From: Chrysoperla carnea
Taxonomy: Eukaryota; Arthropoda; Insecta; Neuroptera; Chrysopidae
DNA length: 64,000 nt
NCBI RefSeq assembly: GCF_905475395.1
Contig: NC_058337.1
Span: forward strand, 139,073,172 to 139,137,171
Reading direction: 5' to 3'
In this document: positions 9,415 through 17,169 of the stretch, one piece after another
Numbering within the stretch: the stretch's first letter is position 1
Layout: each line of letters begins with the position of its first letter
Translations under genes and position numbers: made by a program
Notes under the pieces: generated by a model
Told to the model about the DNA's origin: nothing
What the model saw: the letters and a program-made list of their open reading frames with translations, nothing else
The model's database searches: none

Positions 9415-10095
9415 TACTGCTCTGTATCTAAACAGGTCTGTTTAATACTGGTCTGTATCTGTTTAATACTGGTTTTGAGCTGTTTAATACTGGTTTTGAC
9501 CTGTTTAATACTGGTTTTGACCTGTTTAATACTGATCTGTATCTGTTTAATACTGGTTTTGACCTGTTTAATACTGGTTTTGACCTGTTTAATACTGGTT
9601 TTAACCTGTTTAATACTGGTCTGTATCTGTTTAATACTGGTTTTGACCTGTTTAATACTGGTCTGTATCTGTTTAATACTGATCTGTATCTGTTTAATAC
9701 TGGTTTTGACCTGTTTAATACTGGTCTGTATCTGTTTAATACTGGTTTTAACCTGTTTAATACTGGTTTTGACCTGTTTAATACTGATCTGTATCTGTTT
9801 AATACTGGTTTTGACCTGTTTAATACTGGTCTGTATCTGTTTAATACTGGTTTTGACCTGTTTAATACTGGTCTGTATCTGTTTAATACTGGTTTTAACC
9901 TGTTTAAAACTGGTTTTGTCCTGTTTAATACTGGTCTGTATCTGTTTAATACTGGTTTTAACCTGTTTAATACTGGTCTGTATCTGTTTAATACTGGTTT
10001 TGATCTGTTTAATACTGGTCTGTATCTGTTTAATACTAGTCTGTTTAGAAACAGGTCTGTTTAATACTGGTTTGACCTGTTTAATACTGGTCTGT
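9415..10095. repeat. 21-bp minisatellite of element A
   Basis: About 30 tandem 21-bp units in two alternating types, CAGTATTAAACAGGTCAAAAC and CAGTATTAAACAGATACAGAC (written on the - strand). Because 21 is a multiple of three, both strands stay open: 9411-10106(-) gives a KTSIKQV heptad repeat and 9475-10161(+) a leucine/cysteine-rich one. The array occupies the same place in element D, but there it is mostly a different, 16-bp unit without an open frame, so coding is unlikely. Confidence 0.92.
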
Positions 10096-10114
10096 TTAGA
10101 AACCAATCTGGTTT

Positions 10115-11089
10115 TCAGTATATTATATTTTCTTCCCTTAACTCTTGTATCAAACTATTGATTTCATTTTGATGACTGAAATTTCCCGCGTCACGTGATG
10201 CGCATAACAGCCGTAATCTGTCGCAAAGTTCGTCGATTGTATTCCAGTACACATAATCTATGGGATTATTAGTTACTCGTGATAATGTTAGACCGCTACC
10301 AGAAGCAGGAGCCGATGGGTATAGATGTTTTTTAATGATTTTTTTATACTTTAAACCTCTAGTTCCTTGAATTTGACCTCGAGAGTCATAATTACGTCTA
10401 TTAGCGTTTGTTGATGTTACAATTTCTAAATAGTTACGCATGTCTTGCTCTGAATAATGTTTTGGTATCTGTTTTACTAAAAGCTCATATAAACCTGATG
10501 TCCCGTCGTACCATTTTTCGTTGACTTGTATATCGTTATGCTCAATGTGAACAACTGAATTACCTACATATAATCTATCAGCAGCATTATCATAACGTAA
10601 TCCGTAAATATTATCGATAAGCTTATCATCTTTATTCGATAATATAAAATAAATGTATTTACCGGCCATATCTCCATAAGTCTTTGTAAAATGCTGAAGT
10701 GCATGCTGATTATTCTCTGGTGATTTTATAATCCCCCTAAATACAACATCTGGAGTGTGTGATGCATCATCCTCATAGGTGTCTGATAGATTTTGTTTTG
10801 TGACTACTGGAGTATCTTCAAATAATTTTCGAGCCTTCATTGGCGTATAATTTAATAGTTCATCTTTATTGTCTTCTAAGGTATCATCTTCCATCTTGCG
10901 TTTTATATTAATTCGAGTAAAATCGTTTTTGTTCTCTTGTTTTTCTACTAGCTTATTCAGCGGATCAGTGATGGGCTTAAATGTTTTTTCTAATGAAATG
11001 GTCGCTCTTTGTTCATCAGCTTTGAGTGCGTTATACTTTTTCTGTATAATATCGCTCAACTTAGCTAGCTGTTTCGTTGTCTGAAGCAT
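10115..11089 (-). CDS. Conserved arthropod/Polinton protein, DUF8207-like
   Basis: 324 aa. The N-terminal third is charged and likely disordered or coiled (KLSDIIQKKYNALKADEQ, then a KRK-containing stretch). The C-terminal half carries a recognisable block (DNIYGLRYD...LYVGNS...WYDGTSGLYELL...DMRNYLEIVTSTNANRRNYD) like the arthropod family annotated DUF8207, followed by DYVYWNTIDELCDRL near the C-terminus. No enzymatic motif is visible. The copy in element D (54825-55799) has the same length, with scattered substitutions mostly in the linker. The promoter side contains TATAATATGCTCTTTATAAG near 11175. The function is unknown; a virion or assembly role is only suggested by its place among structural genes. 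Confidence 0.75.
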   Translation of the reverse strand: MLQTTKQLAKLSDIIQKKYNALKADEQRATISLEKTFKPITDPLNKLVEKQENKNDFTRINIKRKMEDDTLEDNKDELLNYTPMKARKLFEDTPVVTKQNLSDTYEDDASHTPDVVFRGIIKSPENNQHALQHFTKTYGDMAGKYIYFILSNKDDKLIDNIYGLRYDNAADRLYVGNSVVHIEHNDIQVNEKWYDGTSGLYELLVKQIPKHYSEQDMRNYLEIVTSTNANRRNYDSRGQIQGTRGLKYKKIIKKHLYPSAPASGSGLTLSRVTNNPIDYVYWNTIDELCDRLRLLCASRDAGNFSHQNEINSLIQELREENIIY

Positions 11090-11360
11090 GTTATCACATG
11101 AAAGCTCACAAGTTAAATGACCTATACAGTTGATAAACAGCGCTTAATAACCTAACAAGTATCATCAATCAACCTATATAATATGCTCTTTATAAGGAAT
11201 AATAAATCAACTTGTACTACAGATAAGATAAAAAAAATTTTTATTTAAAAAAAATTACAATTTTAGATTAAAACAAAATACAAAATATGAATAAAGACAA
11301 TTATTTTATTTTTTAATATTATTTATTGTTAAAACTTTTTTAATCATTAACACTAATTTA
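11090..11360. promoter_or_regulatory. Intergenic region upstream of the DUF8207-like gene (element A)
   Basis: AT-rich, 271 bp. It contains a TATA-like cluster (TATATAATATGCTCTTTATA) at about 11173-11192, oriented for the leftward gene, and the 3' end of ORF162. The same segment survives in the defective elements B (21260-21400, 38040-38190) and C (27840-27985) although the gene itself is gone there. Confidence 0.4.
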
Positions 11361-11849
11361 TCAACAACAAGCACCTCCGTATAAAGATCTATTAAAAAAA
11401 TAATGTAATAAATACATAATAATATTTGTAGTACAATGTTTATGTTGATAGATGCATAGAGCTTTTGATACACTGTCATTCTTATGAAGTGGTTTTCCAC
11501 CATCCAAATTTTCAATGTGGACTGCCCTTGTTGAATTTCGAATTAATTTTTTAATCCAAATTTTCTTTTCTTCACCTTTGCAGTATATTACATTATGATT
11601 AGCAATATGTGTTAAAATGGTTGATAACTCACAATAATCGGTGGCTCCTTGATTCCAGTATAAGCCATGGTAATTATTTGAGAGCCAAATTGTTTGTTTC
11701 TTATCTGAATCACTTAATGTGTTAAATGGAAATGGTGGTTTGAATACATAATGTCCGAAATGGTTCCCATTTGTATCCACAAAACTAAGTTCTTTAACGA
11801 TGAATTCATTGTTTACTTTGAAACCCTGTACGTCCACTATGTACGCCAT
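11361..11849 (-). CDS. Conserved Polinton protein of unknown function (ORF162)
   Basis: 162 aa beginning MAYIVDVQGFK and containing FIVKELSF, FKPPFPFN, NNYHGLYW and CKGEEKKIWIKKL. I recognise this as a type common in arthropod mobile elements but cannot name its function. The opening aspartate-containing beta strand and later blocks could suggest a degenerate RNase H/exonuclease-like fold, which is speculation. The C-terminus ends in a hydrophobic stretch and GGACC. It starts 1 nt after the MCP stop (11851), suggesting coupled translation with MCP. The same gene and spacing occur in element D (54057-54545). Confidence 0.75.
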   Translation of the reverse strand: MAYIVDVQGFKVNNEFIVKELSFVDTNGNHFGHYVFKPPFPFNTLSDSDKKQTIWLSNNYHGLYWNQGATDYCELSTILTHIANHNVIYCKGEEKKIWIKKLIRNSTRAVHIENLDGGKPLHKNDSVSKALCIYQHKHCTTNIIMYLLHYFFNRSLYGGACC

Positions 11850-11850
11850 T

Positions 11851-13047
11851 TTAAACTACTCTATTCACAATATTCGTAAGTGGATTGTATTTAAATAATC
11901 GATCATGGAACACTATACAATACGCACGCGTTTTAGCTGGGAAATTAACACTAGCTTCAAACTCAACGCGCAAGTCCACTGTTGTAGATTTAAGTGACTC
12001 TGGGTGCTTCGAACAGTCAATGACAAATAGAGGTGATTTATTTATAAACGTTTCTTTATCTAGCAATGGTTCTGTTATAGAGCGTCTATAGTACGATTTT
12101 TGAAAATTGCAATACATTTCATACAGTAACGCTGTTTGATTATTTGTGTAATTTAGATTCAAATTCACATATGGGTAGGCTTCACCATTTAAATAGACTT
12201 TCAAATTTGTTATGTTACAATGGTCAAACTGACTGGAATCTTTTAAAATGTTGCGGTCACGATTTGTTTGGAAACAGATAACAGCGTAGTTAGGACATTC
12301 TACACTAGTTTTAACACTCCATACATGTCTATCAGTTAATGGTAGTTCTGGTATAAGTAGACATTCCATTGATCGAAACCATAACCTCAAATCATCATTT
12401 TGATTGACTAAGTTGTATAATTCGACTCGCATTTTATCAGACACTTTAACGTATGGAACACACCATTCTAATTTGTTGATTTTAATTTTAGGTTTGCTTG
12501 TTGCGACAGTTGAGGTAAAACAATTAATATCATCATTTGCACGAACAATAACGATTTCTTGTTTCATGTTTACGAGAATTTTAGGATAATCTTCAAAAAA
12601 ACCCATATACATTTTCAATGGAATACGAACATTGAAGTAACCAGCAGCATTCTTTTTAAAATTTTCACCAAAGCCAGCATTCTCTAAAGCTTTACTTTGA
12701 TTTTGATTTAGGGATAGATAGTTTTTTATAGTGCTAACGATGCCTACGTTATTAATCACATCAATTACCTTACCACCAATTTCATAACGAATTTCATGAA
12801 ACATAAATGATATAGCATTCGATATGAAGCTGGCTGTATTTGTATCATCATCATCAGTCACTTGACCTTCGATATTTAAAACACTTTCACTTGGTAATGT
12901 GTACAAGTCTTGTGATTGAATGCAAATTCTACTCTCATCGCTTGATTCAAATTTCGATGAATTATAAGCTTGGTGGTTGTGATACTCTAGTCCTGTAATA
13001 ACATTATCGTACTCAGGTACATTGGTCACTTCTAGTATTTCTGCCAT
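11851..13047 (-). CDS. mcp: Polinton major capsid protein (double jelly roll)
   Basis: 398 aa. It matches the Polinton MCP type: N-terminal block MAEILEVTNVPEYDN; a first barrel with FMFHEIRYEIGGKVID and NNVGIVSTIKNYLSL; and a second barrel with VYLNGEAYPYVNLNLNY and a C-terminal RAYCIVFHDRLF. Trimers of such double jelly rolls form the hexagonal capsomers of adeno-like virions. There is no signal peptide or membrane span. It lies between penton plus the 59-aa gene and ORF162. It differs from element D's copy by very few residues (T/V near position 70, Q/E near 118), so the family is under constraint or of recent origin. Confidence 0.9.
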   Translation of the reverse strand: MAEILEVTNVPEYDNVITGLEYHNHQAYNSSKFESSDESRICIQSQDLYTLPSESVLNIEGQVTDDDDTNTASFISNAISFMFHEIRYEIGGKVIDVINNVGIVSTIKNYLSLNQNQSKALENAGFGENFKKNAAGYFNVRIPLKMYMGFFEDYPKILVNMKQEIVIVRANDDINCFTSTVATSKPKIKINKLEWCVPYVKVSDKMRVELYNLVNQNDDLRLWFRSMECLLIPELPLTDRHVWSVKTSVECPNYAVICFQTNRDRNILKDSSQFDHCNITNLKVYLNGEAYPYVNLNLNYTNNQTALLYEMYCNFQKSYYRRSITEPLLDKETFINKSPLFVIDCSKHPESLKSTTVDLRVEFEASVNFPAKTRAYCIVFHDRLFKYNPLTNIVNRVV

Positions 13048-13122
13048 TCTTCTTCTTCTTCTTAATACAATTGAATTTTATTCGTATAACTGATTTCTTT
13101 ATTTTAAACCAGCAACTAAATT

Positions 13123-13302
13123 TTACCCAACAATTGGCCGTTTTAGTTTTAAGCCAATTGATTGAAGAAATTTTCTATTTTCGTATGATAACTGTTTGTG
13201 ATTTTTTATTCTATTGTTGCTCGATTGAGGTTGTTTTATCAGACGGTTTGTAGAAACACTGCCTCCGGCATAACGTGTAGGATGATTAAATACAAAACCC
13301 AT
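13123..13302 (-). CDS. Small basic 59-aa protein between penton and MCP
   Basis: A short gene. Its ATG (13300-13302) shares one nucleotide with the penton stop (TAATG), and it ends at 13123-13125. The 59-aa product begins MGFVFNHPTRYAGGSVS and ends in a basic helix-like segment, SYENRKFLQSIGLKLKRP. The frame is intact and nearly unchanged in element D (52607-52786), where nucleotide differences leave it open. The place between the two capsid genes suggests a minor virion or cement protein, by inference only. No known family was recognised. Confidence 0.65.
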   Translation of the reverse strand: MGFVFNHPTRYAGGSVSTNRLIKQPQSSNNRIKNHKQLSYENRKFLQSIGLKLKRPIVG

Positions 13303-13979
13303 TATATCTTTTTCAAGTGTAATCCAATTGTAATGTTTTCACCTCGAAAGTTAACTAATTTACCAGTTTGGTCCACTAACATGAGCGTAATGTTGCTTAT
13401 AGTTCGACAGTTGATTGGTAAATAAATAACATTCATAGGATGTATCACAATTTTATAACCTGGTGGTAGATTTGGTGAAAAATGAAACAATGTGTGACTG
13501 ATTTCATTGTTATGATACGATCCATTTGTAATATTACATTGAACATAAATTGTTTCTACAGGTAAAATATTAACTGTATTGTCACTTTCATGCCTTTTAT
13601 TTGCATCTAGTTTTCGTTTATTAAATCCCAACATGCGACAAACAGAATCTGATGGTTCACAGTTTATTATCACAGTACACTTTATTTCACATTTTAATGT
13701 ATTTGTATTAGCATTTATTTGTAGTGTCACCTCATCACCTACAGCTTCTTTTAAATAACGTTCAATATCTTCAACTTCATAAGATCCTGGTGGTATTTCT
13801 ATGACTTTATCATCGTAATAAAACATGTTATTGTAGCTGTGTATATTAGGTATGGAATTGTACCCTTGTAAATCTACTAGACCCATTTCATAATTTTCAT
13901 TTTTATCTAATTCAATTGGTGGAGAATAGTCTGTTGTTAAAAAAGAGCTATTCCCTGTAAAAGTAAGCATGTATGACAT
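13302..13979 (-). CDS. penton: Polinton minor capsid (penton) protein, single jelly roll
   Basis: 225 aa. It has the Polinton penton pattern: an N-terminal MSYMLTFTGNSSFLTTDYSP strand followed by YEMGLVDLQGYNSIPNI, the linker IPPGSYEVEDIERYL, and the C-terminal jelly-roll strands LPVETIYVQCNITNGSY, ISHTLFHF and VNFRGENITIGLHLKKI. Pentamers of this protein would close the vertices of the capsid. It starts 37 nt downstream of the protease stop and overlaps the 59-aa gene by one nucleotide. Element D carries the same protein with only a few substitutions. Confidence 0.85.
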   Translation of the reverse strand: MSYMLTFTGNSSFLTTDYSPPIELDKNENYEMGLVDLQGYNSIPNIHSYNNMFYYDDKVIEIPPGSYEVEDIERYLKEAVGDEVTLQINANTNTLKCEIKCTVIINCEPSDSVCRMLGFNKRKLDANKRHESDNTVNILPVETIYVQCNITNGSYHNNEISHTLFHFSPNLPPGYKIVIHPMNVIYLPINCRTISNITLMLVDQTGKLVNFRGENITIGLHLKKI

Positions 13980-14016
13980 CTTGATTTTGAATGAAGTGAA
14001 TACAATACTTGCTGGT

Positions 14017-14379
14017 TTATTTATTTAATAAAAATTGTATACATAGATGTCCACAAATCGGAGTATTAAACTGTTGTTGCCTATCAAAATTATATTGAAT
14101 GTCACATCCGTTAAAATATTTAATGACTTCCACTGGCGGTCTCAAATTTCCAAAACTATCATAATAGATGACACTTCGATTGTACTTTTTATATGCCGTC
14201 CAGTGTGTACCACTATTTTTGGATACATCATGGTTGATAATTCCTGTTTCATATTTATATGGTCTTTTGGGTAGGGTGTCACGCATAAAAACACCACGAA
14301 AATACGGAATTTTAAATTGTTTAGCATACGCACGTAGCTCCGTATCGTAAAGTGCTCTACGTGGTAGCGTTTCAATTAG
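14017..14379 (-). CDS. pro: Adenovirus-type cysteine protease, expressed by -1 frameshift
   Basis: This reading frame has no ATG before conserved protease sequence: KIPYFRGVF lies upstream of the first methionine (MRDTLPK). The frame is open from the slippery site at 14379-14385, where a -1 shift from the PLA2/pVI-like gene would enter it, adding 120 aa. Catalytic residues by the adenain pattern (numbered from the shift) are H59 in GTHW, D74 in YYDSFG and C109 in ICGHLC, with a Gln a few residues before Cys for the oxyanion hole. The role is maturation of capsid precursors. Starting at MRDTLPK (14286) would give only 89 aa without the conserved N-terminal block, a less likely alternative. The arrangement is conserved in element D. 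Confidence 0.8.
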   Translation of the reverse strand, partial: LIETLPRRALYDTELRAYAKQFKIPYFRGVFMRDTLPKRPYKYETGIINHDVSKNSGTHWTAYKKYNRSVIYYDSFGNLRPPVEVIKYFNGCDIQYNFDRQQQFNTPICGHLCIQFLLNK

Positions 14380-15161
14380 TTTTTTGCTAAATATAATCCC
14401 ATGCCTTTGTTGTACGGTCTTAAATACAAGCCTTTACCCATTGCTATAGCTTCCATTGTTTTGTTGTGTCTTTGACTCTCATTAAGTTGATCACGAGCAC
14501 TTTTATAATTTGTAACAGCTTTAGCAATACCCGACGCTCCACCAGCCAAAGCACCTAAAGCAGAGAGTCCTGCGAATATTGGAATTAATGGAAGTACACC
14601 ACCAGACTTCGGAACTGGTATTACACGTGTGGGTGCTTTAATACGTTGACCTCGCACGGCTGCTTTTGCTATTTTTACAGCTGCTTTTAAGTCCGTTGGT
14701 TGTGATTTTTTCAATGCATTTCGTGCCTTTCGCACTGATGCTGTAAAGTTTATAGTTTTCTTTGTCTTTTTCGTCTTTTTCTTTTTTAATCCCATACCAA
14801 GTGAAGTTTTTGTCTTCATGGCGCCTGTAACGAATAAAGCGGATGCTTTTTCACCAATTGTTGAATCAGATGCTTTGGCACGTTTCCAAGCGGCTTCAGC
14901 TAATTGTTTATCTGCTAGATGACGCTCCTTTAAGTCTTTACTTTTTGAATATGCTATATCATGTACCATACAAGCCTGATCCAATGTGTTTTTTGGTTTA
15001 TCACCACGCGCTAATCGTTCTGCCAGCTTAGTTCCAGGTCCACAATATTGATAAGTTGGTATGTGTAACTCAAACGGTAATTTATTTATAAGTGTGTTAA
15101 CAATACCTCTTCCTTTGTGTTGTTGCTTCTGATGTGACATACTACTAAATGATTTAAACAA
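14376..15161 (-). CDS. PLA2-domain / pVI-like membrane-active virion protein
   Basis: 261 aa from the first ATG; the second Met (MSHQKQQ, residue 8) is an equally likely start. Residues 39-71 form a phospholipase A2 core of the parvovirus VP1u type: a YCGPGT calcium loop and the catalytic pair H67-D68 in CMVHDIAY. A Lys-rich stretch follows, including KKKKTKKTKK near 125. Residues about 190-216 are a hydrophobic Ala/Gly/Leu helix (LPLIPIFAGLSALGALAGG), and the C-terminus has GLYLRPYNKGMGLYLAKN, a pattern common in Polinton and adenovirus-pVI-like proteins. LAGG|A fits the adenain-type cleavage rule. The likely job is membrane lysis during entry plus a role in protease packaging (inference). 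The gene ends on a slippery heptamer immediately before its stop. Confidence 0.8.
   Translation of the reverse strand: MFKSFSSMSHQKQQHKGRGIVNTLINKLPFELHIPTYQYCGPGTKLAERLARGDKPKNTLDQACMVHDIAYSKSKDLKERHLADKQLAEAAWKRAKASDSTIGEKASALFVTGAMKTKTSLGMGLKKKKTKKTKKTINFTASVRKARNALKKSQPTDLKAAVKIAKAAVRGQRIKAPTRVIPVPKSGGVLPLIPIFAGLSALGALAGGASGIAKAVTNYKSARDQLNESQRHNKTMEAIAMGKGLYLRPYNKGMGLYLAKN
14379..14385 (-). promoter_or_regulatory. -1 ribosomal frameshift site AAAAAAC (element A)
   Basis: On the - strand the last codons of the PLA2/pVI-like gene read GCA AAA AAC TAA, i.e. the canonical X XXY YYZ heptamer A AAA AAC directly before the stop. A -1 slip continues into the protease frame. Downstream, TACCACGTAG and CTACGTG(C)GTA can form a ~10-bp stem with one bulge, starting 12 nt after the heptamer. 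Confidence 0.75.
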
Positions 15162-15231
15162 TTAAGTTCACATATATTTAAATGTTTATAAAATGGGTTG
15201 TATTGAAATTTTAGTCTTAGTTACATTAAAA
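15141..15231. promoter_or_regulatory. Divergent promoter between PLA2/pVI-like gene and ATPase
   Basis: The two outward-facing frames are only 31 bp apart by first ATGs, or about 90 bp apart if both use the second Met (MSHQ and MRFHKQQ). The interval has TATATTTAAAT and TTTATAAA, TATA-like boxes usable in either direction. It is unchanged in the palindromic copy and in element D. Confidence 0.45.
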
Positions 15232-15915
15232 ATGCGTTTTCATAAACAACAACCCGCTCTGAGTGTTGAAAATTTAATACCAGAAAATACAGACACACAA
15301 ACATATCATGGTCCTCTATTTTCAGATTCACTACGAACAATAATATGTGGCCCTAGTGGCTGTGGTAAAACCAATGTTATGTTGAATTTAATTTATGATG
15401 AAAACGGTTTACGCTTTGAAAACATTTATGTGTACAGTAAATCTCTTTACCAACCGAAATATCAATTACTAGAAGAGACTTTAAAATTAGTGGAAGGGGT
15501 TGGATATTTTCCATTTAGTGATACTAGTGAAATTCTTAGTCCGAATGAAGCTCGAGAAAAAAGTCTTTTCATTTTTGACGATGTGAGCTGTCATTCACAA
15601 CAGAGAATTAGAGAATACTTTAGTATGGGTCGTCATCGAAAAATTGATTGTTTCTACCTATGTCAGAGCTACGCACGTGTTCCAAAGCATAACATAAGGG
15701 ACAATGTTAATTGCTTGGTGTTATTCAAAACGGACGAAATGAATCTAAAACACATATTCTACGATCATGTTGGCTCTGATATGAATTTTCAAAAATTTCA
15801 TGATTTATGTCGACATTGTTGGAGTTCACCAAATGGATTTGTTGTAATAATGAAAAATTTCTCTATGAATGCGGGTCGTTATAGGAATGGATTTGATGAA
15901 TTTATTGAACTGTAG
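15193..15915 (+). CDS. atp: FtsK/HerA-type genome-packaging ATPase
   Basis: 240 aa from the first ATG; Met14 (MRFHKQQPALSVENL) is the more family-like start. It has Walker A GPSGCGKT (53-60), Walker B SLFIFDD (about 124-130), and a downstream polar block LCQSYARVP that serves as sensor in A32-like packaging ATPases. The role is to pump element DNA into the preformed capsid. It reads toward the right TIR, divergent from the PLA2/pVI-like gene. The sequence is nearly identical in elements D and B (palindrome) and decayed in the other copies of B and in C. Confidence 0.92.
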   Translation: MGCIEILVLVTLKMRFHKQQPALSVENLIPENTDTQTYHGPLFSDSLRTIICGPSGCGKTNVMLNLIYDENGLRFENIYVYSKSLYQPKYQLLEETLKLVEGVGYFPFSDTSEILSPNEAREKSLFIFDDVSCHSQQRIREYFSMGRHRKIDCFYLCQSYARVPKHNIRDNVNCLVLFKTDEMNLKHIFYDHVGSDMNFQKFHDLCRHCWSSPNGFVVIMKNFSMNAGRYRNGFDEFIEL

Positions 15916-16098
15916 TGTCACCAATACTTTATGTGTTTTTTCAGATTCATAATAATAATTTTTCTGTAAATTTTTTTTTAATGTAAATTTTAATCATTAA
16001 TAAATAAAAAAAAAAAAAAATATTTATAAGATTTTTATTAAATAAAACCTTTATTCTAATCTCATAACACGTGTAAAATTATTTTAAGATCTAATGCG
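15916..16098. terminator. ATPase 3' region, AT-rich
   Basis: It contains AATAAATAAAAAAA at about 16000-16020 and AATAAAACC at about 16041, plausible polyadenylation signals, then the edge of the TIR. No gene is seen. Confidence 0.4.
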
Positions 16099-17163
16099 AT
16101 TCAAACAAGTTTAAACATGTTCAAACAAGTTTGAACATGTTCAAACAAGTTTGAACTTGTAACAGGATGATGATATCATATTTTTCAAGGTCAAATCTAT
16201 TTCAACATATTCTTGAGAATAGCTGACACGTGTAAAATTATTTTAAGATCAAAGTCCATTCAAACAAGTTTGAACATGTATTTTTATTATGTAAATTTCA
16301 AGTGTCATATTACATTGCTTAATCATAAAAAAAATATTAACATCCGGTCACGTGTTTTGACACATGTTAAATTATTTCAAACAAGTTTGAACTTGTAACA
16401 GGATGATGATATCATATTTTTCAAGGTCAAATTAACATATTCTTGAAAATTGCTGACTTGTGTAAAATTATTTTAAGATCAAAGTCCATTCAAACAAGTT
16501 TGAACATGTATTTTTATTATGTAAATTTCAAGTGTCATATTACATTGCTAATTCAATAAAAAAAAAAAAAAAAAAAATATTAACATCCGGTCACGTATCT
16601 TGAATTTTATCATGTATAAAGTGTCAAATTACAATATTTTTCAAGGTCAAATTAACATATTCTTGAAAATTGCTGACTAATGTCAACGTCCCGCCCCCGT
16701 TCACTCTCCGCCACTATTGGTTAAAGCCAATGACGTCATCAATGCTTAGGCAGCCATTATTCTCCTCCACCACACCTCCCGACGCCATCTTAATTTACTA
16801 TTGGCCAATGCCGAGGTTTCCAACATTCACCTAGGTTTGCCCTTACGTCCCGCCCCCTGTTCACTCTCCGCCACTATTGGTTAAAGCCAACCCCCCCCGT
16901 TTAGCCATTCCTCACCCCACCACACCTCCCAACGCCATCTTGATTTTTACAGCGCTACTATTGGTCAAAGCCAATGACGTCATCAATGCTTAGGCAGCCA
17001 TTATTCCCCAACACCACACCTCCCGACGCCATCTTGATTTACTATTGGTCAATGACGTCATCTATCCCCTCCAACTTCCGAGGTTTCCAACATTCACCTA
17101 GGTTTGCCCTTTTTTGAAAAGTGTACCATCCAACTGTGCTGAAATCCCTGTGACTCTTCTACT
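16099..17163 (-). repeat. Right terminal inverted repeat of element A
   Basis: Reverse complement of 1492-2565 with a few differences in T-tract length. It ends CTCTTCTACT at the CCCCAG duplication. Five contiguous RRRCWWGYYY decamers stand at 16103-16152. Confidence 0.95.
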
Positions 17164-17169
17164 CCCCAG
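17164..17169. repeat. Target site duplication of Polinton A, right copy (CCCCAG)
   Basis: Identical to 1486-1491 and immediately after the TIR end. Confidence 0.95.

Larger units (their letters stand above)
1492..17163 (+). mobile_element. Polinton/Maverick element A, complete (15,672 bp)
   Basis: It is bounded by terminal inverted repeats of about 1.07 kb that begin AG and end CT, and by a 6-bp CCCCAG duplication. It carries the full core set: pPolB, retroviral-type integrase, adenovirus-type protease, packaging ATPase, double-jelly-roll major capsid and single-jelly-roll penton, plus a PLA2/pVI-like gene, a fibre-like gene and several unknowns. pPolB, ORF143 and ATPase read rightward; the rest read leftward. 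All core frames are open, so the copy may be young and possibly competent. It is very similar in content and sequence to element D, which lies in the opposite orientation. Confidence 0.95.

Noticed and set aside
9411-10161. Long open frames on both strands over the minisatellite (and at 21358-22153, 28352-29214, 36859-37444, 37615-38080)
   Set aside because: The repeat unit is 21 bp, so any frame without a stop in one unit stays open throughout. The frames are not conserved between elements. Listed as repeats, not genes.
14142-14375. 77-aa frame MKRYHVEHF... over the protease start (also 41598-41831, 51534-51767)
   Set aside because: It is the +1-side shadow of the protease N-terminal region. 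The -1 frame carries the conserved protease residues.
14017-15915. An integrated adenovirus
   Set aside because: Protease, ATPase and pVI-like genes occur with integrase, spliced pPolB and 6-bp duplications, which is the Polinton set. Capsid proteins are of the Polinton type and size.
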